A DNA stretch of 64,000 nucleotides from Synechococcus sp. Nb3U1 (GTDB taxonomy: Bacteria > Cyanobacteriota > Cyanobacteriia > Thermostichales > Thermostichaceae). The DNA lies in assembly GCF_021533835.1 (NCBI RefSeq), contig NZ_JAKFYQ010000002.1:372001-436000 (forward strand), read 5' to 3'. Positions 1-8,294 of the stretch are shown here, piece by piece; position 1 is the stretch's first letter; each line of letters starts with the position of its first letter. A program made the translations under genes and the position numbers. A model generated the notes under the pieces. The model ran no database searches, had not been told where the DNA came from, and saw only the letters and a program-made list of their open reading frames with translations.

Positions 1-746
1 GGGCAAACATCTTGGCAAATGTCGCATCCGGCAACCCAATTGTTGAGGTTCTGGGCGATTTCAGATGGGATCCCTTCCGCGTGGCTTTCTAGGGTGTGGT
101 AAGCAATACAAAGACGGGAATCGACAACGCCCGGGCTGACAATTGCTTGGGTGGGACAGGCTACTAAGCAACGGGTACAGGTGCCGCAGTGGAAAGGATG
201 CGGGCGATCCGGCATTAACTTCAAGGTGGTGAGTAGCACCCCCAAGAAGATCCAGGAGCCATACTCGCGGGTGAGCAAGAGGCCATTTTTGCCAATCCAT
301 CCCAAGCCCGCCTGCATAGCCCACGGTTTTTCCGCGATCGGGCCGGTATCCACGTAGAAGCGGTTTTGGCAGTCGGGGAATGCTGTCTGCATCCACAGGT
401 GCAGCTGCTTCAGCCGTCGCCCCAGCACCCGGTGATAGTCGCGGCCCCAAGCATACCGAGAGATTTTGCCCTGGCTCGGATCGCAGCTGTGCTGAATAGG
501 GGTGTAATAATTAAGGGCCACACACACCACCGATTGGGTTCCTGGCAGAACCAACCCCACATCCCCTCGACGGGGATCCCTCATCCAGTCCATATCCGCA
601 GCCATGCCCTGCGCCAGCCAAGTGCGCCAGCCCTGTAAATCTGGGGGATCCGCCACGCTAGCAATGCCGACTTTATCGAAGCCAAGGGCCAGCGCCTGTT
701 GCTTAATCTGCTCTGTGGCTCTGGCGCGATCTGCTTCCTCCAACAC
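1..746 (-). CDS. queG: Epoxyqueuosine reductase QueG, C-terminal end cut by window edge
   Basis: QueG reduces epoxyqueuosine to queuosine in tRNA, using cobalamin and two [4Fe-4S] clusters in the cytoplasm. The reading frame on the minus strand is open from about 746 to the left edge. It shows EQIKQQALALGFDKVGIA near the N-terminus, then ALNYYTP, the first ferredoxin-like cluster motif CGTCTRCLVACP, and the second motif CDICQDVCP right at the edge. I chose GTG at 746; TTG at 743 is also possible and neither has a strong ribosome site. About 248 residues are present of the roughly 310 usual. It lies 27 bases after the amidohydrolase gene on the same strand, so the two are probably cotranscribed. 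The identification is firm; only the start is uncertain. Confidence 0.88.
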   Translation of the reverse strand, partial: MLEEADRARATEQIKQQALALGFDKVGIASVADPPDLQGWRTWLAQGMAADMDWMRDPRRGDVGLVLPGTQSVVCVALNYYTPIQHSCDPSQGKISRYAWGRDYHRVLGRRLKQLHLWMQTAFPDCQNRFYVDTGPIAEKPWAMQAGLGWIGKNGLLLTREYGSWIFLGVLLTTLKLMPDRPHPFHCGTCTRCLVACPTQAIVSPGVVDSRLCIAYHTLESHAEGIPSEIAQNLNNWVAGCDICQDVC

Positions 747-773
747 GGGATCCCAACGGCAACGCTGCTAAGG

Positions 774-2180
774 CTATTCTGGCAACCCCATGACACGGCG
801 GTAGCGGGCCTCCAGTTGTTCCGCCTGCGCCGACTTACGGAAGGGATCCCAGTTGCTGTGGGCAAACAGATCCTGTCGTAGCTTCTCTACATTCAGGGTG
901 GTTACGGTTCCCGCTGACACCACCTGCTTCCCTTTCACCCAGACACTATCCACCACTTGCGTGGGGCGGCCCAAAATCAAAAGTCCAATCGGGTCGGTGC
1001 GGGGCAGAATTGACAGTTGGGTTAGGTCGTAGAGCACCAAATCCGCTTGCATCCCCACCGCCAGGGATCCGAACTGATCCGCCATGCCTAGGCCAGTAGC
1101 CCCACCCCGTGCTGCTATTTCCACACTTTCGCGGGGGGTAATCCAGTGGCGGTAGTCGAAATCGGTGACATTGTGCAGGATGCTGCCGATCTTGATGGCT
1201 TCCAACAGATCCTGGGAATCGTTGCTGGCAGATCCATCGCAGCCAAAAGAAACATTCACCCCTGCCTGCCGATATTTCAGCATGGGGGCAATACCGCTGC
1301 CCAGGCGCAGGTTGCTCAAGGGGTTGTGGACGACTGTGGATCCTGTCTGAGCCAGGATCTCGATATCCGCATCTGTCAGCCAAACGCAGTGGGCCAAAGA
1401 AGTTTTCTGGTCCAGATAACCAATCCGTTGCAAATGTTCGACGGCGCTGCAGCCATATTTTTCTTGGGCCAACATTTGCTGGGCGCGGGTTTCCAGCAGA
1501 TGGGCATGACGGGGCAGGTTGTACTTTTGGCTCAGCTCCACGCAGCCCTTAAAGAGATCATCCGAACACAGTTGGATCCCGGTCGGGGCCACCATCAAAG
1601 TTACCCCTTCTTCCGGTCGATGGAATTGCCGCACGGCTTCTTCCACAATCCCTAGCACTTCGGCGGTGGTGAGGGGGTAAGCCTCGTGCTCCAAATCGGT
1701 GAATTCCCCGGTTGGTAACCCTGTTGACAGGGCTTGATCCTGGATCAGGGGGCCAATAAAGGCGCGGATCCCGCTTTGTCGGTAGGCTTGTACGGCTGCT
1801 TCAATGGTGGCTAGCTCTTGCCCGGGGATCAGTACCAAGTGATCCACCACCGAGGTACCCCCCGTGAGCAGGGTTTCCACGGCAGTGCCCAAAGCACTCA
1901 GATAGATTTTCTCGGAATCCAGTGGCGCATACTCGTGCAGTTGCGCAATCCACAGCTCCAGCGGGTAGGGAGGAATGATCCCCCGTTGCCACATTTCAGA
2001 AGAATGGGTGTGGGCATTAACAAAACCTGGCAAAAGCAATTTATCGCGGGCATCTAGTTCTGTGCCGGTTACCGATAAGCCTGAGCCAATCGCCGCAATT
2101 TTCCCCCCTTCGATATGTACATCTGTGGTTTCGTAGCCCGTGTGGGTGGGAATCAATGCATTGCGTAGGACGTAGCTCAT
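774..2180 (-). CDS. Metal-dependent amidohydrolase (MtaD/TrzA/ATZ-type)
   Basis: This 468-residue protein belongs to the cytosolic amidohydrolases that deaminate or dechlorinate heterocyclic compounds, such as methylthioadenosine/S-adenosylhomocysteine deaminase and related chlorohydrolases. The metal site is visible: NAHTHS gives His57 and His59, HAHLLET supplies a third histidine near residue 240, AHCVWL a fourth near 275, and GCDGSASND the aspartate near 325. The C-terminal GMQADLVLYDL is the typical returning beta-sandwich segment. Length is normal for the family. The substrate cannot be read from sequence: methylthioadenosine, S-adenosylhomocysteine, guanine and 8-oxoguanine deaminases all share this fold. 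It is followed after 27 bases by queG, so a purine or deazapurine salvage role is possible but only inferred. Confidence 0.8.
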   Translation of the reverse strand: MSYVLRNALIPTHTGYETTDVHIEGGKIAAIGSGLSVTGTELDARDKLLLPGFVNAHTHSSEMWQRGIIPPYPLELWIAQLHEYAPLDSEKIYLSALGTAVETLLTGGTSVVDHLVLIPGQELATIEAAVQAYRQSGIRAFIGPLIQDQALSTGLPTGEFTDLEHEAYPLTTAEVLGIVEEAVRQFHRPEEGVTLMVAPTGIQLCSDDLFKGCVELSQKYNLPRHAHLLETRAQQMLAQEKYGCSAVEHLQRIGYLDQKTSLAHCVWLTDADIEILAQTGSTVVHNPLSNLRLGSGIAPMLKYRQAGVNVSFGCDGSASNDSQDLLEAIKIGSILHNVTDFDYRHWITPRESVEIAARGGATGLGMADQFGSLAVGMQADLVLYDLTQLSILPRTDPIGLLILGRPTQVVDSVWVKGKQVVSAGTVTTLNVEKLRQDLFAHSNWDPFRKSAQAEQLEARYRRVMGLPE

Positions 2181-2258
2181 GCCAGGGATCCAAAAAGGCC
2201 GCCTGTTACCTTAGCGTGTTCGAGTTAACACTGCCAAGGCAGACACTAGGAAAGTCCC

Positions 2259-3068
2259 TCAAGCGGACAGACGGGCGTGGGCTACTTTCAGGGCATCCAG
2301 CAGATCCAGGCTCAGGCCCATCATGTTTAGATGAAACCCCGCTTGATTCGGCCCGTGATAATCGCTTCCTCCGGTCACTACCAGATTGTGTTTCTGGGCC
2401 AGTTTCAACAGTTGCCGCTTCTCCCGCACGCTGTGATCCGGGTGGTAAACCTCCAGGCCTGTCAAGCCTGCCTCCAACAGTGCCGTAAAGGTATTTTCTA
2501 AAGTATCTCCCCGAAACAGGGCTGGATGGGCCCATACCGGCACCGCCCCACAGGATCGCAACAGTTGGATCCCTTCCAGGGCGCTGAACTTTTCGTAAGG
2601 AACAAAGGCTGGTCTATCATCTCCTAGAAAGCGTTCAAAGGCTTCGCGGGCATTGCGCACATGGCCTGCTCTCACCAAAGCTTGCGCTAGATGGGGCCGA
2701 CCGGGGGCAATAGGGGTATCGGGCATGGGGATCGGGTAACCCAGTGCTGCTAAGCGTCTCACCATGGCCTCGGCGCGTCGGATCCGCCCTTGGCGACGTT
2801 CTTCTAAGGGAGGGGTGAGTTGCTCTGGCCGGGGATAAAAACCCAACAGGTGCAAAGACCGCCCCTGCCAAACGGTACTCAACTCCACTGCCGGGACAAT
2901 CTCAATTCCCCAAAGGGATCCGGCCTCTAACGCTTCATCCCAACCCGCTAGGGTGTCGTGATCGGAAATAGCTAAGGCTTTCACACCAGCACGAGCAGCA
3001 GCCTCCACCAATTGCGATGGACTCAGGGATCCATCAGAGCAGGTGGTATGGCAGTGCAGCTCTAGCAT
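2259..3068 (-). CDS. PHP-domain phosphoesterase (YciV/TrpH type)
   Basis: This 269-residue protein carries the polymerase-and-histidinol-phosphatase (PHP) metal-binding fold. The N-terminus HCHTTCSDGS gives His5, His7 and Asp12, and SDHDTL gives Asp36, His37 and Asp38; GGSDYHGP near the C-terminus completes the metal cluster. Members of the family (E. coli YciV, now called RNase AM) hydrolyse 3',5'-nucleoside bisphosphates or short RNA 5' ends, and that activity is inferred here. It starts 9 bases after the tsf stop codon and is therefore probably the third gene of an rpsB-tsf-PHP transcript. Length and motifs are intact. Confidence 0.82.
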   Translation of the reverse strand: MLELHCHTTCSDGSLSPSQLVEAAARAGVKALAISDHDTLAGWDEALEAGSLWGIEIVPAVELSTVWQGRSLHLLGFYPRPEQLTPPLEERRQGRIRRAEAMVRRLAALGYPIPMPDTPIAPGRPHLAQALVRAGHVRNAREAFERFLGDDRPAFVPYEKFSALEGIQLLRSCGAVPVWAHPALFRGDTLENTFTALLEAGLTGLEVYHPDHSVREKRQLLKLAQKHNLVVTGGSDYHGPNQAGFHLNMMGLSLDLLDALKVAHARLSA

Positions 3069-3077
3069 CGGTTTATT

Positions 3078-3851
3078 TTATTTTTTCTTTTTGGTGGATC
3101 CCTTTTTGGCCGGTTTGCTCTCGGCAGTGGGAGCAGGGGTAGGTGCTTCTGCAAGGGGCGGAGGAGGTGCTTCTTCCACTTTCGGGGGCTCTGCTGGTTT
3201 GAGACCGGCCTGGGCAGCCACCTCAGCGGCAAAATCCACCTCTTCTTTTTCGATCCCTTCTCCTAGCACAAAGCGGACGAAGCGCCGCACCTGGATGTTT
3301 TCCCCCAGTTTGGCGATGTGCTGCTTCACCAATTCCTCTACGGTGATCGAGGAATCTTTAATGAAGGGTTGATCCAACAGTGACAACTCTTTCAGCCGCT
3401 TTTCGATACGACCCTGCACAATCTTTTCCCGCACATTTTCAGGCTTACTGGCCAGGTCGTCTTTGCCCATTTCGATGATTTTTTCTCGTTCCACCACTTC
3501 GGGGGGGATCTGGGCAACGCTGACGTATTCCACGTTTTGACAGGCAGCAATTTGCTTGGCGATATCCTGCACCAACTTCTTGAAATCTTCGCTACGCCCA
3601 ACGAAATCGGTTTCGCAGTTCACCTCCACCAGCACGCCAATCCGGTTGCCAAAGTGGATATAGCTATCTACAGCCCCCTCTGCCGCGACGCGGCTGGCTT
3701 TTTTAGCAGCCCCTGCCAACCCCTTCTGCCGCAGCCAAGTGATGGCTTTTTCCATATCGCCATCCGATTCTACGAGGGCTTTTTTGCAGTCCATCATGCC
3801 TGCGCCCGTCTTCTCGCGCAGTTCTTTGACCAATTTGGCATCAATACTCAT
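3078..3851 (-). CDS. tsf: Translation elongation factor Ts
   Basis: EF-Ts is the guanine nucleotide exchange factor of EF-Tu. The N-terminal UBA-like domain [19 protein letters not shown] and the core signature NCETDFVGR are both present. The protein is 257 residues long, somewhat more than the smallest bacterial forms, and ends in a Pro/Ala-rich linker followed by a lysine run (KKGSTKKKK). A ribosome site GAGGA sits six bases before the ATG. It follows rpsB on the same strand, the usual bacterial pair, and precedes the PHP gene by 9 bases. Confidence 0.97.
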   Translation of the reverse strand: MSIDAKLVKELREKTGAGMMDCKKALVESDGDMEKAITWLRQKGLAGAAKKASRVAAEGAVDSYIHFGNRIGVLVEVNCETDFVGRSEDFKKLVQDIAKQIAACQNVEYVSVAQIPPEVVEREKIIEMGKDDLASKPENVREKIVQGRIEKRLKELSLLDQPFIKDSSITVEELVKQHIAKLGENIQVRRFVRFVLGEGIEKEEVDFAAEVAAQAGLKPAEPPKVEEAPPPPLAEAPTPAPTAESKPAKKGSTKKKK

Positions 3852-4035
3852 GAGGGTTCCTCGAGTCTCACATCGTACAAATAAGGGGTGACAAAAAAGT
3901 GTGGCCGGATCAGAGGATGGGCAGGCTCAGGGGTAAATTGTGAACCTATATGTCAAGGATACAAGTTTCTGGGTCGGGAGCAGGCAGGGAAATCCACAGC
4001 TGGGTAGGGGGGGATCCCTGCCTTTGACCTAGGGG

Positions 4036-4833
4036 TTACTCGCCTTCGTCAGCGTCTCCTTCTTCTTCGTCCTCCAGGTCCTCTAGACCTTCATCATCTA
4101 GATCCATGGCCCCCTCGTAGTCGAACTCATCCTCTTCGCTGCTGTCGAGCTGTCCGTGCCGCCCTTCGTAAATGGCATCTGCCAGCTTGCCTACGATCAG
4201 CTTGATGGCTCGAATCGCGTCGTCATTGGAAGGAATGAACACATCGCTCAGATCCGGATCACAGTTGGTATCCAACAGAGAGATGATCGGGATGTTGAGT
4301 TTGACACATTCTTGGATGGCGTTGGCTTCCCGCCGTTGATCCACGATGATCACGGCATCCGGGGGCTTGCGCATGGTTTTGATGCCGCCCAAGTATTTCT
4401 CCAGCTTGGCCAGTTCCCGCTTCAGCCGAGCGGATTCTTGTTTGGGCAAGCGATCCATTATGCCGCTGCTCTGCATTTCCTCGATTTCTTTGAGGCGGTC
4501 GATGCGGGTTTTGATGGTGATCCAGTTGGTCAGCATACCCCCCAACCAGCGCTGGTTGACAAAGTGGCTGCCACAGCGACGGGCTTCTTGGGCGATGATC
4601 CCGGCGGCTTGCCGTTTGGTACCGATGAACAGAAACCGCCGCCCTTTGTCGGCAGCATCCCGCACATACTCGTAGGCTTCGTTGAGGTAACGGGCCGTCT
4701 GCACCAAATCGATGATGTGGATGCCGTTCCGCTCTGTAAAGATGTAGGGCCGCATTTTCGGGTTCCAACGGCTGGCTTTGTGGCCAAAGTGAACCCCTGC
4801 CTCCAGCAATTGAGGCAAACTGACTACGCTCAT
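4036..4833 (-). CDS. rpsB: 30S ribosomal protein S2
   Basis: S2 is a late-assembling small-subunit protein needed for S1 binding. The 265-residue sequence begins with [21 protein letters not shown], the standard S2 signature, and contains [10 protein letters not shown] and the PDAVIIVD segment. The end is a long acidic tail of Glu and Asp from about residue 230, which is commoner in cyanobacterial S2 than in E. coli S2. It is the first gene of the rpsB-tsf operon; the 184-base gap to tsf holds no gene and may contain a regulatory leader. Confidence 0.97.
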   Translation of the reverse strand: MSVVSLPQLLEAGVHFGHKASRWNPKMRPYIFTERNGIHIIDLVQTARYLNEAYEYVRDAADKGRRFLFIGTKRQAAGIIAQEARRCGSHFVNQRWLGGMLTNWITIKTRIDRLKEIEEMQSSGIMDRLPKQESARLKRELAKLEKYLGGIKTMRKPPDAVIIVDQRREANAIQECVKLNIPIISLLDTNCDPDLSDVFIPSNDDAIRAIKLIVGKLADAIYEGRHGQLDSSEEDEFDYEGAMDLDDEGLEDLEDEEEGDADEGE

Positions 4834-4964
4834 GAATGTGTGATCTCCTGCGGGTTAGCCTCCGCCCGAACGGATCCCATAAGGACACCCGATGGTTCAG
4901 GCGTGTGATTTTTTAACAGCTTAACTAAGCTAGCATGTCTCTTACGGGATCCCGCAATCTGGGG

Positions 4965-4994
4965 TTAACGCCTGTTGGGATCTGGTGCTAGACT
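4965..4994 (+). promoter_or_regulatory. Candidate sigma70-type promoter for tRNA-Pro
   Basis: TTAACG at 4965-4970 and TAGACT at 4989-4994 are separated by 18 bases, a reasonable -35/-10 pair about 40 bases upstream of the tRNA 5' end. Each box matches the consensus at four of six positions, so this is a proposal from spacing and position only. Confidence 0.35.
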
Positions 4995-5033
4995 AGCGAA
5001 GCACTTCTAGAGTTTTTTCTCCTGTAGGTGCAT

Positions 5034-5107
5034 CGGGGCGTAGCGCAGCTTGGTAGCGCACCACTTTGGGGTAGTGGGGGTCGAAGGTTCAAATCCTTTC
5101 GCTCCGA
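5034..5107 (+). tRNA. tRNA-Pro (anticodon GGG)
   Basis: The 74-base sequence folds as a cloverleaf: the acceptor arm CGGGGCG pairs with CGCTCCG (one G-T pair), the anticodon stem CCACT pairs with AGTGG around the loop TTGGGGT, giving anticodon GGG, and the T loop is GGTTCAAATCC. The discriminator base is A and CCA is not encoded, as is common in cyanobacteria. The gene stands alone between the divergent rpsB operon and a terminator. Confidence 0.95.
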
Positions 5108-5127
5108 TAGTAAAAAAATCCCCTAAA

Positions 5128-5150
5128 ACCTGCTCAGTGAGCGGGTTTTT
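5128..5150 (+). terminator. Rho-independent terminator after tRNA-Pro
   Basis: ACCTGCTC and GAGCGGGT form an eight-pair stem around the loop AGT, followed directly by TTTTT. It lies 20 bases past the tRNA 3' end on the same strand. Confidence 0.8.
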
Positions 5151-5472
5151 GCTTTTCTGGATCCCTACCCCAGAGAATGTAGTTGACTTGCTTGACTAGC
5201 ACCGCCACCGTAGAAAGGTCAGGACGGGATAAGCAACACGCTCGAAGGTTGGATAAGTTGGCTGAGCAACCAGAGGAAGGGATCCATTCTCCAAGGCCAT
5301 CGAGTGGTGTTTCGAAAGGTGCGGCTAGAAGACTTGGTGTTTACTGCAAGGCAAGGCTGACCAGCCTATGGAGAACAGCCCCAGCGGGGGAAAAACGTGT
5401 CTGTGGTGGTGGGGTTAAGCTTGGCCGGGGTGGTGCTTCGGCGGTGATTTTAGGTTCTGTTCGACCGGAGCC
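5151..5472. other. Spacer of about 320 bases with no recognised gene
   Basis: A 103-codon open frame on the plus strand has low-complexity, unnatural composition and no family resemblance, so I do not call it. The DNA contains local complementary pieces (for example AGGTTGG and CAACC) and a GTGCGGCTAG start-like string that faintly recalls the 5' end of group II introns, but no domain V, tmRNA, RNase P or SRP core could be found. It remains unexplained. Confidence 0.4.
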
Positions 5473-6153
5473 TCAGATTCGACGCAGCCGCTGAAGCAGC
5501 TCTTCCCCCAAACGCATAAAATTTTCAATAGCTTCCGGTTGTACCCGCTGGTTACTGCGCCAGAGAATCAAATAGGATCCGGATCCCGCGACAGCATAGT
5601 TGAGATGATCCTCCAGAAAACTCAAGACACCAGGGTGAAAACGCATCCGAATTTGATCTTCATCCTGTCCTCGTAAGAGGTAGCTCCGAGAAAACTTGGG
5701 GTGACTCTCGAAGTTGATGTCTTTCATGCCGAAGGCTTTGGCGATGCCATGGAAAAAAGCATTTTCGGGGTGCAGGCGAAAGCTGGGCAAGCGTAGGTCT
5801 TTTTGGTAGGCTGAAAAGACCGTCATCCGGTAGGTACCGCGATCTCTGGTGTGGCCAATGGTGTATTCGTAATCAAACAGCGTGATTTCGGTGTCATCGA
5901 TCAACCGCTTACTCAGAAGATTGAAGGAACAGCGACTGTGGCCCCGCTGAAACAGCTCAAAACCGGATTGATCCAAACCGGATGGGATCCCCTCAACTGA
6001 CCAGGCAGCAAACCGCATTCCCAAACGAGCAGCCACCTGCTCTAGGGCTTCCCGACGTTTCTTTTTCTGGTAAAAGTTGAGGACAATCAGCCCAACAACC
6101 CCAACAAACAGAGCGGCAAACAGGATCAAAATCAGCCAAAACGGATCCATCAT
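5473..6153 (-). CDS. Membrane-anchored protein of unknown function
   Basis: I place the start at ATG 6153 because a strong ribosome site GGAGG lies six bases upstream; the open frame extends further to 6228 but that part looks like spacer. The 226-residue product has one N-terminal hydrophobic helix (residues about 5-25, FWLILILFAALFVGVVGLI) followed by a KKKRRE stop-transfer patch, so the bulk faces the cytoplasm. The soluble part contains ARLGMRF, a beta-rich middle and a C-terminal FMRLGEELLQRLRRI helix. I do not recognise a named family. It stands alone between the tRNA terminator and glnA, all on the minus strand. Confidence 0.75.
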   Translation of the reverse strand: MMDPFWLILILFAALFVGVVGLIVLNFYQKKKRREALEQVAARLGMRFAAWSVEGIPSGLDQSGFELFQRGHSRCSFNLLSKRLIDDTEITLFDYEYTIGHTRDRGTYRMTVFSAYQKDLRLPSFRLHPENAFFHGIAKAFGMKDINFESHPKFSRSYLLRGQDEDQIRMRFHPGVLSFLEDHLNYAVAGSGSYLILWRSNQRVQPEAIENFMRLGEELLQRLRRI

Positions 6154-6306
6154 CCTTCTCCTCCTGGACTCAGCCCTACCCCCAGAATACCCAGAAGCAG
6201 GCCTAAAAAAGGATCCCCTCACAGCCAAGAGAAGGGATCCAGATCCAGTGCGATAGCTGAGATAGTTGCGATTCTCCAGGCCTAATGCCGAAGATCAAGC
6301 ATCCGA

Positions 6307-7731
6307 TCACGCATCGTAATAGAGGGCGAACTCATAGGGATGAGGCCGCAGGTTGATCGGGTTGATCTCGTTGTCGATCTTGTACTCGATGTAGGTCTCG
6401 ATCAGGTCTTCGGTAAAGACACCCCCTTCCAGCAAAAAGGCATGATCCTTTTGCAGGTTTTCCAAAGCATCCAACAGGGATCCGGGGGTGGAGGGAATCT
6501 TGGCCAGCTCTTCCGGCTCCAGATCGTAGATATCTTTGTCGAGGGGCTCGCCGGGGTGGATCTTGTTCTTGATCCCATCCAAACCGGCCATCAACATGGC
6601 GGAGAAGGCAATGTAAGGGTTGCAGGTGGCATCGGGACAGCGGAATTCCAGACGCTTGGCTTTTGGGCTGGTGCCGGTCACCGGAATGCGAATGGAAGCG
6701 GAGCGGTTGCCTTGGGAGTAAGCCAAGTTTACCGGAGCCTCAAACCCGGGTACCAGGCGCTTGTAGGAGTTGGTGGTCGGGTTGGTGAAGGCCAGGATGG
6801 CGGGGGCATGCTTGAGGAGGCCACCAATGTAATAGAGGGCGGTTTCGCTCAGGTTGGCATAGGTGCCCTCCCCATAGAAGAGGGGCTGGCCATCTTTCCA
6901 GAGGGACTGGTGGGTGTGCATGCCGGTGCCGTTGTCGTTGAACAGAGGCTTGGGCATGAAGGTGACGGTTTTGCCGTGCTTGCGGGCCACATTGCGAATC
7001 ACATACTTATAAATCAGCATGTAGTCGGCAGCCGAGATCAGATCGGCGAAGCGGTAGCCCAGCTCCCCTTGTCCGCCGGTGGCCACCTCATGGTGATGCT
7101 TCTCGATCGGCACCCCTAATTTGGCCATGGTTAGCAACATCTCGGTGCGGATGTCTTGGTGCGAGTCGGTGGGAGGAACGGGGAAATAGCCCTCTTTGTA
7201 GCGGGGTTTGTAGGCCAGGTTGCCGCCCATTTCTTCGCGGCCAGAGTTCCAACGGCCTTCGATGGAATCGACAAAGTAGTAGCCAGAATTTTGGGTTTGG
7301 TCAAAGCGGACATCTTCAAAGATGAAAAATTCCGCTTCTGGGCCGAAGTAGGCGGTATCGGCAATACCAGTGGATTGCAAATAGGCCACGGCGCGGGTAG
7401 CCAAACTGCGGGGGCAACGGGAGTAAAGCTGCCCCGTGCGGGGCTCAACAATGCTACAGGTGAGGCTAAGGGTGGGAACTTCCAGGAAGGGATCGATCCA
7501 GGCGGTCTTGGGATCCGGCACCATGAACATGTCGGACTCGTTGATTGCTTTCCAGCCCCGGATACTGGATCCATCGAAGGCTAACCCCTCGCTGAAGGTT
7601 TCTTCTCCAATCATCGAGGTGTGAAAGGAGACGTGCTGCCAGGTGCCGAAGATATCCACAAACTTGAGATCCACCATCTGGACGTTGTTGTCCTGGATCA
7701 TCTGAAGCACTTCTTGGGGCGTGGATGCCAT
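6307..7731 (-). CDS. glnA: Glutamine synthetase, type I
   Basis: GlnA makes glutamine from glutamate, ammonia and ATP and is the entry point of the cyanobacterial GS-GOGAT nitrogen pathway. The 474-residue length is that of a dodecameric GSI. Visible motifs are [21 protein letters not shown], the ammonia/ATP-site string [28 protein letters not shown] and the tyrosine segment [11 protein letters not shown] that corresponds to the adenylylation loop in enterics. Cyanobacterial GSI is normally controlled by small inactivating proteins (GifA/GifB) rather than adenylylation; no gif gene is visible here. A ribosome site AAGGAG precedes the ATG by seven bases, and an NtcA-like promoter lies about 120-170 bases upstream. 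Confidence 0.97.
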   Translation of the reverse strand: MASTPQEVLQMIQDNNVQMVDLKFVDIFGTWQHVSFHTSMIGEETFSEGLAFDGSSIRGWKAINESDMFMVPDPKTAWIDPFLEVPTLSLTCSIVEPRTGQLYSRCPRSLATRAVAYLQSTGIADTAYFGPEAEFFIFEDVRFDQTQNSGYYFVDSIEGRWNSGREEMGGNLAYKPRYKEGYFPVPPTDSHQDIRTEMLLTMAKLGVPIEKHHHEVATGGQGELGYRFADLISAADYMLIYKYVIRNVARKHGKTVTFMPKPLFNDNGTGMHTHQSLWKDGQPLFYGEGTYANLSETALYYIGGLLKHAPAILAFTNPTTNSYKRLVPGFEAPVNLAYSQGNRSASIRIPVTGTSPKAKRLEFRCPDATCNPYIAFSAMLMAGLDGIKNKIHPGEPLDKDIYDLEPEELAKIPSTPGSLLDALENLQKDHAFLLEGGVFTEDLIETYIEYKIDNEINPINLRPHPYEFALYYDA

Positions 7732-7857
7732 TACTCTCTCCTTATTGGATTTGCGGTTAGGACTGGGGTGAACTACGGTGGGTTCGGGTGAGTTTATACG
7801 GGATCCCAGCGATCGATCCCCGCGTTTTGACCCAAGTACGGCCAGAAACGCTCACTC

Positions 7858-7899
7858 ATCCTAAAAAGGCCGACACCGGCATTTTGTTGTTTCTGATAC
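7858..7899 (-). promoter_or_regulatory. NtcA-activated promoter candidate for glnA
   Basis: Reading the minus strand, GTATCAGAAACAAC (7899-7886) matches the NtcA box GTA-N8-TAC at five of six positions. It is followed after exactly 22 bases by TAGGAT (7863-7858), which fits the TAN3T -10 element. The family architecture is GTA-N8-TAC, 20-24 bases, TAN3T, with no -35 box, so both spacing and order fit. glnA is a well-known NtcA target. Predicted transcription start is near 7851, giving a leader of about 120 bases. Confidence 0.6.
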
Positions 7900-8034
7900 A
7901 AAATTTGCCAGAACTGCTCTTTGCTGACAACTTCGTGGCTTTTCTTTCAGGGAAGTCTATGCCCTTCTAGGGATTCCCGTCTGCATCGGCATCTCACATC
8001 GTGGGGGTGAGTCCTTTAGGTTTAGGATCGAGGT

Positions 8035-8274
8035 TTGTTTGGGATCCCTGACATGCTGCTTCTGGAAACTGAAATGGGATCCCTAGTGTTGCAGGTGGGG
8101 TTTGAACAGTTGGGGTTAGCAGAGATCGGCTGCTGGACTTTAGCCCAGAACTGCGCCTCCCAACGGGTGATGGAAAAGTTGGGGTTTGTCTTTCAGCGCC
8201 CCATCACCCATGCCGGGTTGCCCCATCTGTATTACCAACTTTCTGTGGCGGATTTTGCCCGCACCCGCAGCTAA
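8035..8274 (+). pseudogene. GNAT acetyltransferase C-terminal remnant
   Basis: The reading frame encodes GFEQLGLAEIGCWT, then NCASQRVMEKLGFVFQ and a short tail ending in HLYYQLSVADFARTRS. This is the C-terminal third of a RimJ/RimL-type GNAT N-acetyltransferase (the N-x-x-S-x-x-x-M-E-K-L-G-F motif). The N-terminal two thirds, including the acetyl-CoA pyrophosphate loop, are absent and upstream sequence in all frames shows no match. I read it as a decayed gene between the glnA control region and glgE. A functional mini-protein is unlikely. Confidence 0.65.
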
Positions 8275-8294
8275 AACCCTACAGCCTCAGCTCT

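Noticed and set aside
4156-4908. 250-codon plus-strand frame antisense to rpsB
   Set aside because: Antisense shadow of a well-conserved ribosomal gene; high GC makes long antisense frames common.
5183-5494. 103-codon plus-strand frame after tRNA-Pro
   Set aside because: Composition is unnatural (Gly/Arg/Ser clusters) and there is no family match; it overlaps the antisense of the next gene.
6340-7119. 259-codon frame antisense to glnA
   Set aside because: Shadow of glnA; no recognisable domain.
7732-7860. Glutamine riboswitch in the glnA leader
   Set aside because: I looked for the GTTCA..GGAAGTAGG core; only a GTTCACCCC string is present and no second half.
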